This document shows, piece by piece, positions 1-6,060 of a stretch of 6,060 bases of DNA. The translations under genes and the position numbers were made by a program. Within the stretch, counting starts at the first letter, position 1. Each line of letters begins with the position of its first letter. Below the pieces are notes generated by a model. It saw only the letters and a program-made list of their open reading frames with translations. It was not told the origin of the DNA and did not search any database. The stretch spans positions 1 to 6,060 of the forward strand of contig CALPYQ020000113.1 of assembly GCA_943327965.2 (NCBI GenBank). Reading direction: 5' to 3'. The DNA is from Singulisphaera sp. GP187 (GTDB taxonomy: Bacteria; Pseudomonadota; Gammaproteobacteria; Burkholderiales; Burkholderiaceae_C).

Positions 1-109
1 CGAATTCGGTATCACTCAGTACTTTTTGCGCAAAGCGATCGCCGTGCTTTTCAAGGCTGGCTCTAATGCGACGCACATCGCACAGGTCGGTTCCAATACC
101 GTAAATCAT
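1..109 (-). CDS. acpS: Holo-[acyl-carrier-protein] synthase, N-terminal fragment (cut by left window edge)
   Basis: AcpS transfers the 4'-phosphopantetheine arm of coenzyme A to a serine of acyl carrier protein, turning apo-ACP into the active form used in fatty acid synthesis. Only the first 36 residues lie in the window. They begin [15 protein letters not shown] and match the family's opening GIGTD(L/I) motif, whose aspartate (residue 8 here) binds the catalytic magnesium. The [18 protein letters not shown] stretch that follows is also typical. The second metal ligand, a glutamate near residue 58, is outside the window. The ATG follows the pdxJ stop by 13 bases and has a modest AGG about 9 bases upstream, which supports this start. 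Following pdxJ directly is the usual order in Proteobacteria (the gene was once called dpj, downstream of pdxJ). The fragment is too short to judge whether the full gene is intact. Confidence 0.93.
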   Translation of the reverse strand, partial: MIYGIGTDLCDVRRIRASLEKHGDRFAQKVLSDTEF

Positions 110-122
110 GGCCGACTACCTG

Positions 123-869
123 CTACCGGCCCAAGGCCTTCAAATAACCATGGACGGTGGCGGCATAGCCCACTTCCAAAGCATCCGCAATCAAAGCGTG
201 GCCAATGGAGACTTCCAACAGCCCAGGTACGGCTTGCGAAAATCGAGGTAGATTGTCTTGGTTCAAATCATGACCAGCATTGACACCCAACCCCACAGCC
301 AAGGCTGCTTTGGCTGTTTTGACGTAACTTAACAAACAGTCTTCATGGGCTGGCGTACCCCAAGTGGCGGCATAGGGCTCTGTGTAAAGTTCAACGCGAT
401 CGGCGCCAACTTCTTGAACCGCTTGCATTTGATCGGGTTCAGGGTCCATGAACAAACTCACCCGAACGCCCAAAGACTTGCACTCTTCAATCAAGGGTTT
501 CAGCTGCGCCGCATCCTTGGGAAATGACCAACCATGGTCACTCGTGAATTGGCCTTCACTGTCGGGCACAAAAGTCACTTGATGTGGTCTGAAAGTTCGA
601 ACAAAGCCCATCAACTGGTGAAACGGATTGCCTTCAATGTTGAACTCACGATCTGGCCAACGCTTCATCAACTCGGCCAACTCAATGACATCAGATGCGC
701 GAATATGTCTTTCATCTGGACGAGGGTGAATGGTGATGCCGTCTGCGCCAGCTTCTAGGCACATTTGCGCCGCCTTCAAGACACTGGGAATTCCCAAGTG
801 ACGTGAATTTCGAAGCAATGCCACTTTGTTGACGTTAACGGACAAGGCCGTTTTGGAATGAAGGGTCAT
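123..869 (-). CDS. pdxJ: Pyridoxine 5'-phosphate synthase PdxJ, NxNK-motif variant
   Basis: PdxJ condenses 3-amino-2-oxopropyl phosphate (from the PdxA step) with 1-deoxy-D-xylulose 5-phosphate to give pyridoxine 5'-phosphate, the ring-closing step of DXP-dependent vitamin B6 synthesis in the cytosol. The protein is a 248-residue TIM barrel, close to the E. coli length. Visible family residues include N12, the GADGITIHPRPDERHI block (H48, R50 and H55, matching E. coli H45, R47 and H52), E79 in NIEG (E. coli E72), NAGHDL with H200 (E. coli H193) and SIGHA near 221-225. E. coli D11-H12 is replaced by N14-K15, and TSDHGW (109-114) differs from the E. coli form. Both features fit the variant I associate with Comamonadaceae and Bacteroidetes. 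The ATG lies 7 bases after the recO stop with no clear Shine-Dalgarno, so translational coupling to recO is likely. It ends in TAG. Confidence 0.95.
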   Translation of the reverse strand: MTLHSKTALSVNVNKVALLRNSRHLGIPSVLKAAQMCLEAGADGITIHPRPDERHIRASDVIELAELMKRWPDREFNIEGNPFHQLMGFVRTFRPHQVTFVPDSEGQFTSDHGWSFPKDAAQLKPLIEECKSLGVRVSLFMDPEPDQMQAVQEVGADRVELYTEPYAATWGTPAHEDCLLSYVKTAKAALAVGLGVNAGHDLNQDNLPRFSQAVPGLLEVSIGHALIADALEVGYAATVHGYLKALGR

Positions 870-876
870 GAAGGAC

Positions 877-1632
877 TCATAAATTTTGAATATCGATCAT
901 CATTTGCCGGGTCTTTAAAGTACCGACACCGCAATGGTAATTGAGCAAGGTGCGAAGTTGGGTGCGAAGTGGCGTCAACATGTCCAAGCTCAAACGAAGT
1001 GTGTCTGTGAACGGCGATACGCCGTCTAAGGCATTTTGCAAAGATTGCCACTGCATGCCATTCAAAGCATGGCGATCGTCGCGGTGGGCCAAGCGCAATC
1101 CGCCTTCTGGCACCAAACAATAGTCTTTCGATGCATCCAACGCCGCCATGGTGAGGGTTTGGCAATTCAAACTGGGCAGCAAGCCAATTTCACGGAGCAA
1201 CAAGAGCTCAAACACGCGAAGAGACGCTTGCAACAATTCACCAGGCTCAGAGGCCATGACACGCACCGTGGCGGCATACGCATCAAACAATTGAGGGTGC
1301 GGGTCTTCTCTGGCCAACAACCTGAGTAACAACTCGTTCAAATAATAGCCTGAGAGCAAGGCATCGCCAGTGGGCATGACGTGTCCGCTAACCCATTCTG
1401 CGGATTTCAAGGTCCTGATGTCGGCATCGCCACCAAAAGCCACTTGTATGGCTTGAAGGGGGAGCAATACGGGCCTGAAAGAAGAACTGGGTTTTTTGGC
1501 ACCTTTGGCAACCAAGGCAATGCGCCCGTGGTGCCGCGTGAAAACTTCTAGGATGAGACTGGACTCGCTCCAGTCATAACGATGCAGCACATAGGCCGGC
1601 TCATCCGAAATTCGCTTCAAGACAGCGGCCAT
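877..1632 (-). CDS. recO: DNA repair protein RecO
   Basis: RecO works with RecR in the RecF pathway: it binds single-stranded DNA and SSB, anneals strands and helps load RecA at gaps. The 251-residue product (E. coli about 242) has the N-terminal OB-fold block [37 protein letters not shown] (about 12-48), then [12 protein letters not shown] and a helical C-terminal domain with [12 protein letters not shown] (95-106). It ends in [14 protein letters not shown], which looks betaproteobacterial. The CxxC pairs that bind zinc in some RecO proteins are absent; single cysteines occur at 157, 172 and 234. An upstream in-frame ATG at 1710 would add 26 arginine-rich residues and overlap era by 67 bases. 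I prefer the ATG at 1632 because family homology begins just after it and it lies 11 bases past the era stop. Its ribosome binding site is poor, so the exact start is less certain than the gene. Confidence 0.93.
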   Translation of the reverse strand: MAAVLKRISDEPAYVLHRYDWSESSLILEVFTRHHGRIALVAKGAKKPSSSFRPVLLPLQAIQVAFGGDADIRTLKSAEWVSGHVMPTGDALLSGYYLNELLLRLLAREDPHPQLFDAYAATVRVMASEPGELLQASLRVFELLLLREIGLLPSLNCQTLTMAALDASKDYCLVPEGGLRLAHRDDRHALNGMQWQSLQNALDGVSPFTDTLRLSLDMLTPLRTQLRTLLNYHCGVGTLKTRQMMIDIQNL

Positions 1633-1643
1633 GGCCTGCGCTT

Positions 1644-2558
1644 TTATTCGTAACCGAAGGAGCGAACACGCGCTTCGTCGTCGGCCCACCCAGAGCGAAC
1701 CTTGACCCATAACTCGATAAAGACTTTGGCGTCCATGAGTTTTTCGAGTTCTTGACGCGCTTCAGTACCAATGCGTTTAAGTCGCTCACCCTTGTCACCA
1801 ATGACCATGGCCTTGTGGCCTTCGCGCTCCACCACAATGGTGGCAGCAATGCGAATCATGCGGTTGGCAGATCGGCTTGGCTCTTCGTCAAATTTATCGA
1901 TGACCACCGTTGAGGTGTAAGGCAATTCGTCACCCGTGAAGCGGAACAGTTTTTCACGAACAATTTCACTGGCCAAGAACTTTTCACTGCGGTCGGTCAG
2001 TTCATCCTCGGCGTACCACCAAGCTTGCTCGGGTAGATACTTTTCACAATAGCCCATCAAGCGCTCAATGTCCTTGGCATTTTTGGCCGACATGGGCACA
2101 AACTCCGTGAACGGGTGTCGCTCTTGCATCTCTTTAAGCCATGGCGCTAAATCTTCACGGCGGTTGATGGCATCGAGTTTGTTGGCAATGAGCAAAACTG
2201 GCACATCGGGTTTGAGCAATGCCAACACCTTGGCATCGGCCGTGTTGAACATGCCAGCTTCCACCACAAACAAAACCAAGTCCACATCGCCCACAGCGCC
2301 CAGAACAGTTTTGTTCAAAGATTTGTTCAACGCCGTATTGTGGCGAGTTTGAAAACCAGGGGTGTCCACAAAGACATACTGGGAAGCACCTTCAGTGCGT
2401 ATACCTGTAATTCGGTGACGCGTCGTTTGCGCCTTGCGAGAGGTGATGCTGATTTTTTGGCCCACCAAGGCATTGAGCAAAGTGGACTTGCCCACGTTGG
2501 GCTTGCCTATGATGGCGACCAAACCGCAACGTTGGGCGGGGTTGGTTTCTGTGTTCAT
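1644..2558 (-). CDS. era: GTPase Era, 30S ribosomal subunit assembly
   Basis: Era is an essential GTPase that binds the 3' end of 16S rRNA and monitors late 30S assembly, coupling ribosome maturation to cell cycle and growth. It acts in the cytosol and at the inner membrane. The 304-residue product matches the usual size (E. coli 301). All G motifs are visible: G1 GKPNVGKST at 18-26, the switch I segment [11 protein letters not shown] at 40-50, G3 DTPG at 65-68, G4 NKLD at 126-129 and G5 SAK at 157-159. The linker [27 protein letters not shown] (188-214) and the C-terminal KH domain follow, the latter with [18 protein letters not shown] around 248-264 and the [14 protein letters not shown] signature at 282-295. 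The start ATG overlaps the rnc stop as ATGA and has AAGG 7 bases upstream inside rnc, so translation is probably coupled. It ends in TAA. Confidence 0.98.
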   Translation of the reverse strand: MNTETNPAQRCGLVAIIGKPNVGKSTLLNALVGQKISITSRKAQTTRHRITGIRTEGASQYVFVDTPGFQTRHNTALNKSLNKTVLGAVGDVDLVLFVVEAGMFNTADAKVLALLKPDVPVLLIANKLDAINRREDLAPWLKEMQERHPFTEFVPMSAKNAKDIERLMGYCEKYLPEQAWWYAEDELTDRSEKFLASEIVREKLFRFTGDELPYTSTVVIDKFDEEPSRSANRMIRIAATIVVEREGHKAMVIGDKGERLKRIGTEARQELEKLMDAKVFIELWVKVRSGWADDEARVRSFGYE

Positions 2559-3241
2559 CCGCGTGCCTTGACTTTCAAAATTTCAAGCATGGCAGCTGCC
2601 GCGGCTTGCTCACCGGCACGGCGCGAAGGGCCGCTGCCGTGTTGTGAGAGACTGAGTTCGGGGATGTCGCAAGCGACATCGAATATTTGCCTGTGCGCAG
2701 CACCTGAGGTGGCCACCACGCTGTACTGGGGAAGTTGCAGTTTACGACCTTGCAACCACTCCTGTAGCTCTGTTTTAGGATCTTTGGCTGCTGCCAACAA
2801 GCTTGGATTGATTTCAACGTTTTCAAACAAGCCATGGACCAATTTTTCGGCAGCTTCGTATCCTGCATCCAGAAAAACTGCGCCAATGAGAGCTTCTAAG
2901 GCATCTGCCAAAATGGAGGGGCGGCGCTGGCCACCCGATTTAAGCTCACCTTCGCCCAATTTGAGGCAACTGGGTATGTCGAGTTTCAGGGCCAATTGGT
3001 GCAAGGTCTCTTGCTTGACCAAGCTAGCCCTGACCCGGGACAAATCGCCTTCGGGCAGCTCTTTCATCTGTGCATACAGAAGGTGCGCAACCGCCAAATT
3101 GAGCACCGAATCGCCTAAAAATTCTAGTCGCTCATTGTGATCAGCAGAAAAACTCCGGTGCGTGACAGCACGCTCAATCAAACTCGAATCTTTGAAGTTG
3201 TGCTTTAAGCGAATTTGCAATTGGCTAAGACCGTCGTTCAA
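2555..3241 (-). CDS. rnc: Ribonuclease III, TTG start
   Basis: RNase III cleaves double-stranded RNA. It separates the 16S and 23S rRNA precursors and trims structured mRNA leaders. The 228-residue product (E. coli 226) has the catalytic signature [10 protein letters not shown] at 36-45, with E40 and D44, a second acidic pair D113 and E116 in [11 protein letters not shown], and the [13 protein letters not shown] segment with E64. A C-terminal double-stranded RNA binding domain runs from about 154 ([11 protein letters not shown]) to 224, including [17 protein letters not shown]. The start is TTG at 3241: no ATG or GTG exists in frame between it and an upstream TAG, the reading agrees with the usual family N-terminus (short lead-in, then LQxRLxHxF), and ACAGGT lies 8 bases upstream. 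The gene overlaps era by ATGA, as in many Proteobacteria. In E. coli rnc represses itself by cutting its own leader; I see no strong hairpin here that would show the same. Confidence 0.97.
   Translation of the reverse strand: MNDGLSQLQIRLKHNFKDSSLIERAVTHRSFSADHNERLEFLGDSVLNLAVAHLLYAQMKELPEGDLSRVRASLVKQETLHQLALKLDIPSCLKLGEGELKSGGQRRPSILADALEALIGAVFLDAGYEAAEKLVHGLFENVEINPSLLAAAKDPKTELQEWLQGRKLQLPQYSVVATSGAAHRQIFDVACDIPELSLSQHGSGPSRRAGEQAAAAAMLEILKVKARG
2566..2569 (-). promoter_or_regulatory. Ribosome binding site of era inside the rnc 3' end
   Basis: On the minus strand this reads AAGG, 7 bases before the era ATG and within the last codons of rnc. Together with the ATGA stop-start overlap it supports the chosen era start and suggests that ribosomes finishing rnc can re-initiate on era. 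Confidence 0.55.
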
Positions 3242-3299
3242 ACTGATGACCTGTAAAAAATGAAATGAGATGCAAGCATAACTTCGCTAGGGCTGAAAC
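3242..3299. other. lepB-rnc intergenic gap, 58 bases
   Basis: This is the only gap in the window longer than 13 bases. It is AT-rich, with a run of six T on the minus strand just before the rnc ribosome binding site. An imperfect short inverted pair (GCGAAG and CTTGC around a five-base loop, with one bulge, about 3273-3288) is too weak to call a terminator. I see no convincing -35/-10 pair, though a promoter for rnc and the genes after it cannot be ruled out. No coding region fits in it. Confidence 0.5.
3249..3254 (-). promoter_or_regulatory. Shine-Dalgarno site supporting the rnc TTG start
   Basis: Read on the minus strand this is ACAGGT, with its AGG core ending 8 bases before the TTG at 3241. 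This spacing is good for a ribosome binding site. It matters because rnc has no ATG or GTG in frame upstream, so the site is the main support for TTG initiation. Confidence 0.6.
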
Positions 3300-4265
3300 T
3301 CAATTGAAGCTGCCAATGCGACCTAAATTTCCAAAATTCATCCAGACAAAAAAAGCTTTTCCCACAATGTTGGCGTCGGGTACAAAGCCCCAATAACGAG
3401 AATCAAGTGAATTGTCTCGATTGTCGCCCATCATGAAGTAGTGGCCTTCAGGCACCTTGCAAGTCACACCTTCCACCGTGTAGTTGCAGCGCTCTTTGAA
3501 TGGAAAATCTTCTGCACCTGGAATGAACGCAGGTCGGTCGTCATCTACCAACAAATTGTGTGTTTTAGGGCCTAACTTTTCCTGAAACTGCTTGGAATAA
3601 CGCATGACTGATTCGTCAAAAAACTCAGGAATAGATTCAGTGGGAACCGCTTGGCCGTTGATGGTGAGCTTTTTGTTCAAATAGGCAATTTCGTCGCCAG
3701 GTATACCCACCACACGCTTGATGTAGTCGACACTGGGACGGGGAGGATATTTAAAAACCATGACATCGCCGCGCGCAACAGGCGTACCTTGCGTGACCTT
3801 GATATTGACCACCGGCAAACGAACACCATAGTGGAACTTGTTCACCAAGATGAGATCGCCCACCCACAAGGTAGGAATCATGGAGCCTGAAGGAATTTTG
3901 AAAGGCTCATACAAAAAAGAACGCAATATGAAAATAAACAGAATGACTGGGAACAGCCCGGCTGTCCAATCAAGCCACCAAGGCTGCATCAGCAGCTGAT
4001 TTCGAGCTTCACCCGTTTCGGTATCGGTTCTTTCAATGCCCATTTTGGCCAAGTCTTGTTGGCGTTTTGCCTTGTCGCTGTCCAATTGCGCCACCGACTT
4101 TAATCGTTGTGGCCAAAAGTAAAACTTCTCAGCCAACCAATAGACCCCTGAAATAACGACTGCCATCAGCATGAGCAATGCAAAGTTGCCCTCGATGAAG
4201 CCAAAGTACCAAGAGCCTGCGTAAGAACAGAACGCCGCCAAAATAAAAGCCGTTAAGACTTGCAT
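3300..4265 (-). CDS. lepB: Signal peptidase I
   Basis: LepB is the inner-membrane serine protease that removes signal peptides from Sec- and Tat-exported proteins on the periplasmic side. The 321-residue product (E. coli 324) has hydrophobic segments at about 2-20, 26-45 and 101-116, with a charged cytoplasmic stretch between the second and third (about 52-95). The catalytic serine is S128 in PSGSMIPTL (125-133). The general-base lysine is K183 in YIKRVVGIPGD (181-191). The conserved GDNRDNSLDSRYWGFV box is at 280-295. Two cysteines at 260 and 269 could form a periplasmic disulfide like that of E. coli LepB (inference). The ATG at 4265 shares its A with the lepA TGA. A TTG codon lies immediately upstream in frame at 4268 and could in principle be used, adding one residue, but ATG is preferred. 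An AGG 10 bases upstream, inside lepA, can serve as ribosome binding site. Confidence 0.97.
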   Translation of the reverse strand: MQVLTAFILAAFCSYAGSWYFGFIEGNFALLMLMAVVISGVYWLAEKFYFWPQRLKSVAQLDSDKAKRQQDLAKMGIERTDTETGEARNQLLMQPWWLDWTAGLFPVILFIFILRSFLYEPFKIPSGSMIPTLWVGDLILVNKFHYGVRLPVVNIKVTQGTPVARGDVMVFKYPPRPSVDYIKRVVGIPGDEIAYLNKKLTINGQAVPTESIPEFFDESVMRYSKQFQEKLGPKTHNLLVDDDRPAFIPGAEDFPFKERCNYTVEGVTCKVPEGHYFMMGDNRDNSLDSRYWGFVPDANIVGKAFFVWMNFGNLGRIGSFN

Positions 4266-6060
4266 CAATCTTCTACCTGCAAAATGGCCAAGAATGCCTC
4301 TTGGGGCACCTCAACCGAGCCAATTTGTTTCATCCGTTTTTTACCCGCCTTTTGCTTTTCCAGCAATTTGCGTTTGCGGGTGATATCGCCACCATAGCAC
4401 TTGGCCAACACATTTTTACGCAGGGCTTTGACAGTTTCACGGGCAATGATGTTGGCGCCGATGGCGGCCTGAATGGCCACATCAAACATCTGACGGCTGA
4501 TAATTTCCCTCATCTTGCCAACGACAGCACGTCCGCGGTAAGCCGCTTGGGTGCGATGAACAATGATGGACAGGGCATCGACCTTCTCGCCATTGAGCAA
4601 AATATCGACTTTGACAACATCAGAGGGTCTGAATTCTTTGAACTCGTAGTCCATGGAGGCATACCCGCGAGAAACCGACTTGAGCTTGTCAAAGAAGTCG
4701 AGAACAATTTCTCCAAGCGGCATCTCATAGGTCAACATGACTTGGCGACCATGGTAGGCCATGTTGATCTGAACACCACGCTTTTGGTTGGCGAGGGTCA
4801 TGACCGGGCCCACATAATCTTGGGGCATGTACAAATGCACCGTGACGATGGGCTCTCGAATTTCCTGCATCTTGCCTTGTTCAGGCATCTTGGCTGGGTT
4901 TTCGACCATGACCACTTCACCATCGCCCTTTACCACTTCGTAAACCACGCTGGGTGCGGTGGTAATCAGGTCTTGGTCAAACTCGCGCTCTAAACGTTCT
5001 TGCACAATCTCCATGTGCAACAGGCCCAAGAAACCACACCGGAAACCAAATCCCAAGGCTTGTGAAACTTCTGCTTCGTAATGCAAAGAAGCATCGTTGA
5101 GCTTGAGTTTTTCCAGAGCGTCGCGCAATGAATCGTATTGATTGGCTTCAGTCGGGTACAAACCAGCAAAAACCTGCGGTTGAATTTCTTTAAATCCTGG
5201 CAGTGCATTTTGCGCAGGCCCCAAGTTGTTGGGTAATTTTTTTTCAAGGGTGATGGTGTCACCCACTTTGGCTGCTTGCAGCTCTTTGATGCCCGCAATG
5301 ATGTAACCCACCTGACCGGCTTCGAGGCTGTCACGTGGTTCATTTCCGGGTGTAAAAACGCCCATTGTGTCTGCGTTATACACAGCCTCCGTTGCCATCA
5401 TCTTGAAGCGCTCGCCTTTGCCTAAGCGTCCGTCAACGACACGCACCAACATGACCACACCCACATAGGTATCAAACCAACTGTCGATGATCATGGCGCG
5501 CAACGGCGCGTTGGGATTGCCTTTAGGCGCCGGTATTTTGGCAACGATCGCTTCCAAAATTTCGTCGATGCCCATGCCGGTTTTGGCAGAGCACGGAATG
5601 GCTTCGCTGGCGTCGATGCCAATCACATCTTCGACTTCAGCTTTGGCATTTTCGGGATCGGCTTGCGGCAAATCCATTTTGTTCAAAACGGGAACAACCT
5701 CAACACCCAGGTCGAGAGCGGTGTAGCAATTGGCCACAGTTTGCGCTTCCACGCCTTGACTGGCATCGACCACCAACAAGGCACCCTCACACGCCGACAA
5801 GGAGCGTGAAACCTCATAAGAGAAGTCAACGTGACCGGGTGTGTCGATTAAATTCAGGTTGTAAATTTGGCCGTCTTTGGCCTTGTATTGCAAGGAAGCA
5901 GTTTGCGCCTTGATGGTAATGCCGCGTTCTTTTTCGATGTCCATCGAGTCCAAAACTTGCGCTTCCATTTCGCGTTCTTGCAATCCACCGCAGCGTTGAA
6001 TCAATCGATCGGCCAGCGTCGATTTACCGTGATCGATGTGCGCAATGATGGAGAAATTTC
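4265..6060 (-). CDS. lepA: Elongation factor 4 (LepA), start beyond right window edge
   Basis: LepA (EF4) is a ribosome-binding GTPase related to EF-G. It has been linked to back-translocation and, in later work, to translation initiation and 30S biogenesis. The frame is open to the window edge: the first complete codon (6058) begins [19 protein letters not shown], so only about the first four to six residues (usually like MxHIR) are missing. A TTG at 6004 is internal, not the start, since the P-loop lies before it. The 597 visible residues carry G1 AHIDHGKST at 6-14, G2 RGIT at 45-48, G3 DTPGH at 72-76, G4 NKMD at 126-129 and G5 SAK at 158-160. Domain II, the EF-G-like domains and the LepA-specific C-terminal domain ([16 protein letters not shown] near the end) follow. 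It ends LQVED with TGA, joined to lepB as TGATG. The lepA-lepB pairing is the same as in E. coli. Confidence 0.97.
   Translation of the reverse strand, partial: NFSIIAHIDHGKSTLADRLIQRCGGLQEREMEAQVLDSMDIEKERGITIKAQTASLQYKAKDGQIYNLNLIDTPGHVDFSYEVSRSLSACEGALLVVDASQGVEAQTVANCYTALDLGVEVVPVLNKMDLPQADPENAKAEVEDVIGIDASEAIPCSAKTGMGIDEILEAIVAKIPAPKGNPNAPLRAMIIDSWFDTYVGVVMLVRVVDGRLGKGERFKMMATEAVYNADTMGVFTPGNEPRDSLEAGQVGYIIAGIKELQAAKVGDTITLEKKLPNNLGPAQNALPGFKEIQPQVFAGLYPTEANQYDSLRDALEKLKLNDASLHYEAEVSQALGFGFRCGFLGLLHMEIVQERLEREFDQDLITTAPSVVYEVVKGDGEVVMVENPAKMPEQGKMQEIREPIVTVHLYMPQDYVGPVMTLANQKRGVQINMAYHGRQVMLTYEMPLGEIVLDFFDKLKSVSRGYASMDYEFKEFRPSDVVKVDILLNGEKVDALSIIVHRTQAAYRGRAVVGKMREIISRQMFDVAIQAAIGANIIARETVKALRKNVLAKCYGGDITRKRKLLEKQKAGKKRMKQIGSVEVPQEAFLAILQVED

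Noticed and set aside
2..7. EcoRI site (GAATTC) at the very start of the window, possible cloning junction
   Set aside because: It falls in frame within acpS and encodes the expected E-F after VLSDT; nothing looks like vector.
877..1632. RecO as a degraded gene because zinc-binding cysteines are missing
   Set aside because: Other proteobacterial RecO proteins, including that of E. coli, lack the full cysteine set; length, OB-fold block and C-terminus are intact.
2340..3140. Plus-strand open frame of 266 codons across the era-rnc junction
   Set aside because: It lies wholly antisense to two well-supported conserved genes. Its translation is low-complexity, rich in Ser, Ala and Cys, and shows no recognisable domain.
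3273..3288. Possible terminator or RNase III target hairpin between lepB and rnc
   Set aside because: The stem is about five base pairs with a bulge, and the T run does not follow it directly. It is too weak for a terminator or an E. coli-like rnc autoregulation stem.
4301..4993. Plus-strand open frame of 230 codons antisense to lepA
   Set aside because: It is a shadow of the lepA C-terminal half; the His- and Asn-rich product resembles no family I know, and lepA itself is intact.
6002..6004. TTG at 6004 as the lepA start
   Set aside because: The P-loop segment AHIDHGKST lies in frame upstream and is open to the window edge, so the true start is beyond the window.

Overview
The window is a compact run of housekeeping genes, all on the minus strand. 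In transcription order (right to left) they are lepA (start lies off the right edge), lepB, rnc, era, recO, pdxJ and acpS (cut by the left edge). This is the classic proteobacterial lepA-lepB-rnc-era-recO-pdxJ-acpS arrangement. The protein sequences look betaproteobacterial, most like Burkholderiales and probably Comamonadaceae. The pointers are the PdxJ form with VNVNK and TSDHGW motifs, a RecO ending in [14 protein letters not shown], and the long three-segment N-terminal region of LepB. That placement rests on remembered family patterns, not on a search. Base composition looks roughly balanced, lower than in many high-GC Comamonadaceae.

Layout: lepA (6060-4265) ends in a TGATG junction with lepB (4265-3300). 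A 58-base gap follows, the only real intergenic stretch, and then rnc (3241-2555), which appears to start with TTG. rnc and era (2558-1644) overlap by ATGA. era and recO (1632-877) are 11 bases apart, recO and pdxJ (869-123) are 7 bases apart, and pdxJ and acpS (from 109) are 13 bases apart. No terminator or clear promoter interrupts the series, so co-transcription as one unit or two (lepAB, then rnc onward) is the simplest reading.

Functions: LepA acts on translating ribosomes and LepB cleaves signal peptides from exported proteins. RNase III and Era process and check ribosomal RNA and the 30S subunit. RecO works in recombinational repair. PdxJ makes pyridoxine 5'-phosphate, and AcpS activates acyl carrier protein. 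The set links translation, ribosome maturation and secretion with cofactor and lipid metabolism.

I found no tRNA, rRNA, mobile element, CRISPR array, phage gene or long repeat, and no evidence of an undescribed system. The points worth a second look are small: the PdxJ active-site variant, the rnc TTG start with no gene between lepB and rnc, and several start-codon choices.
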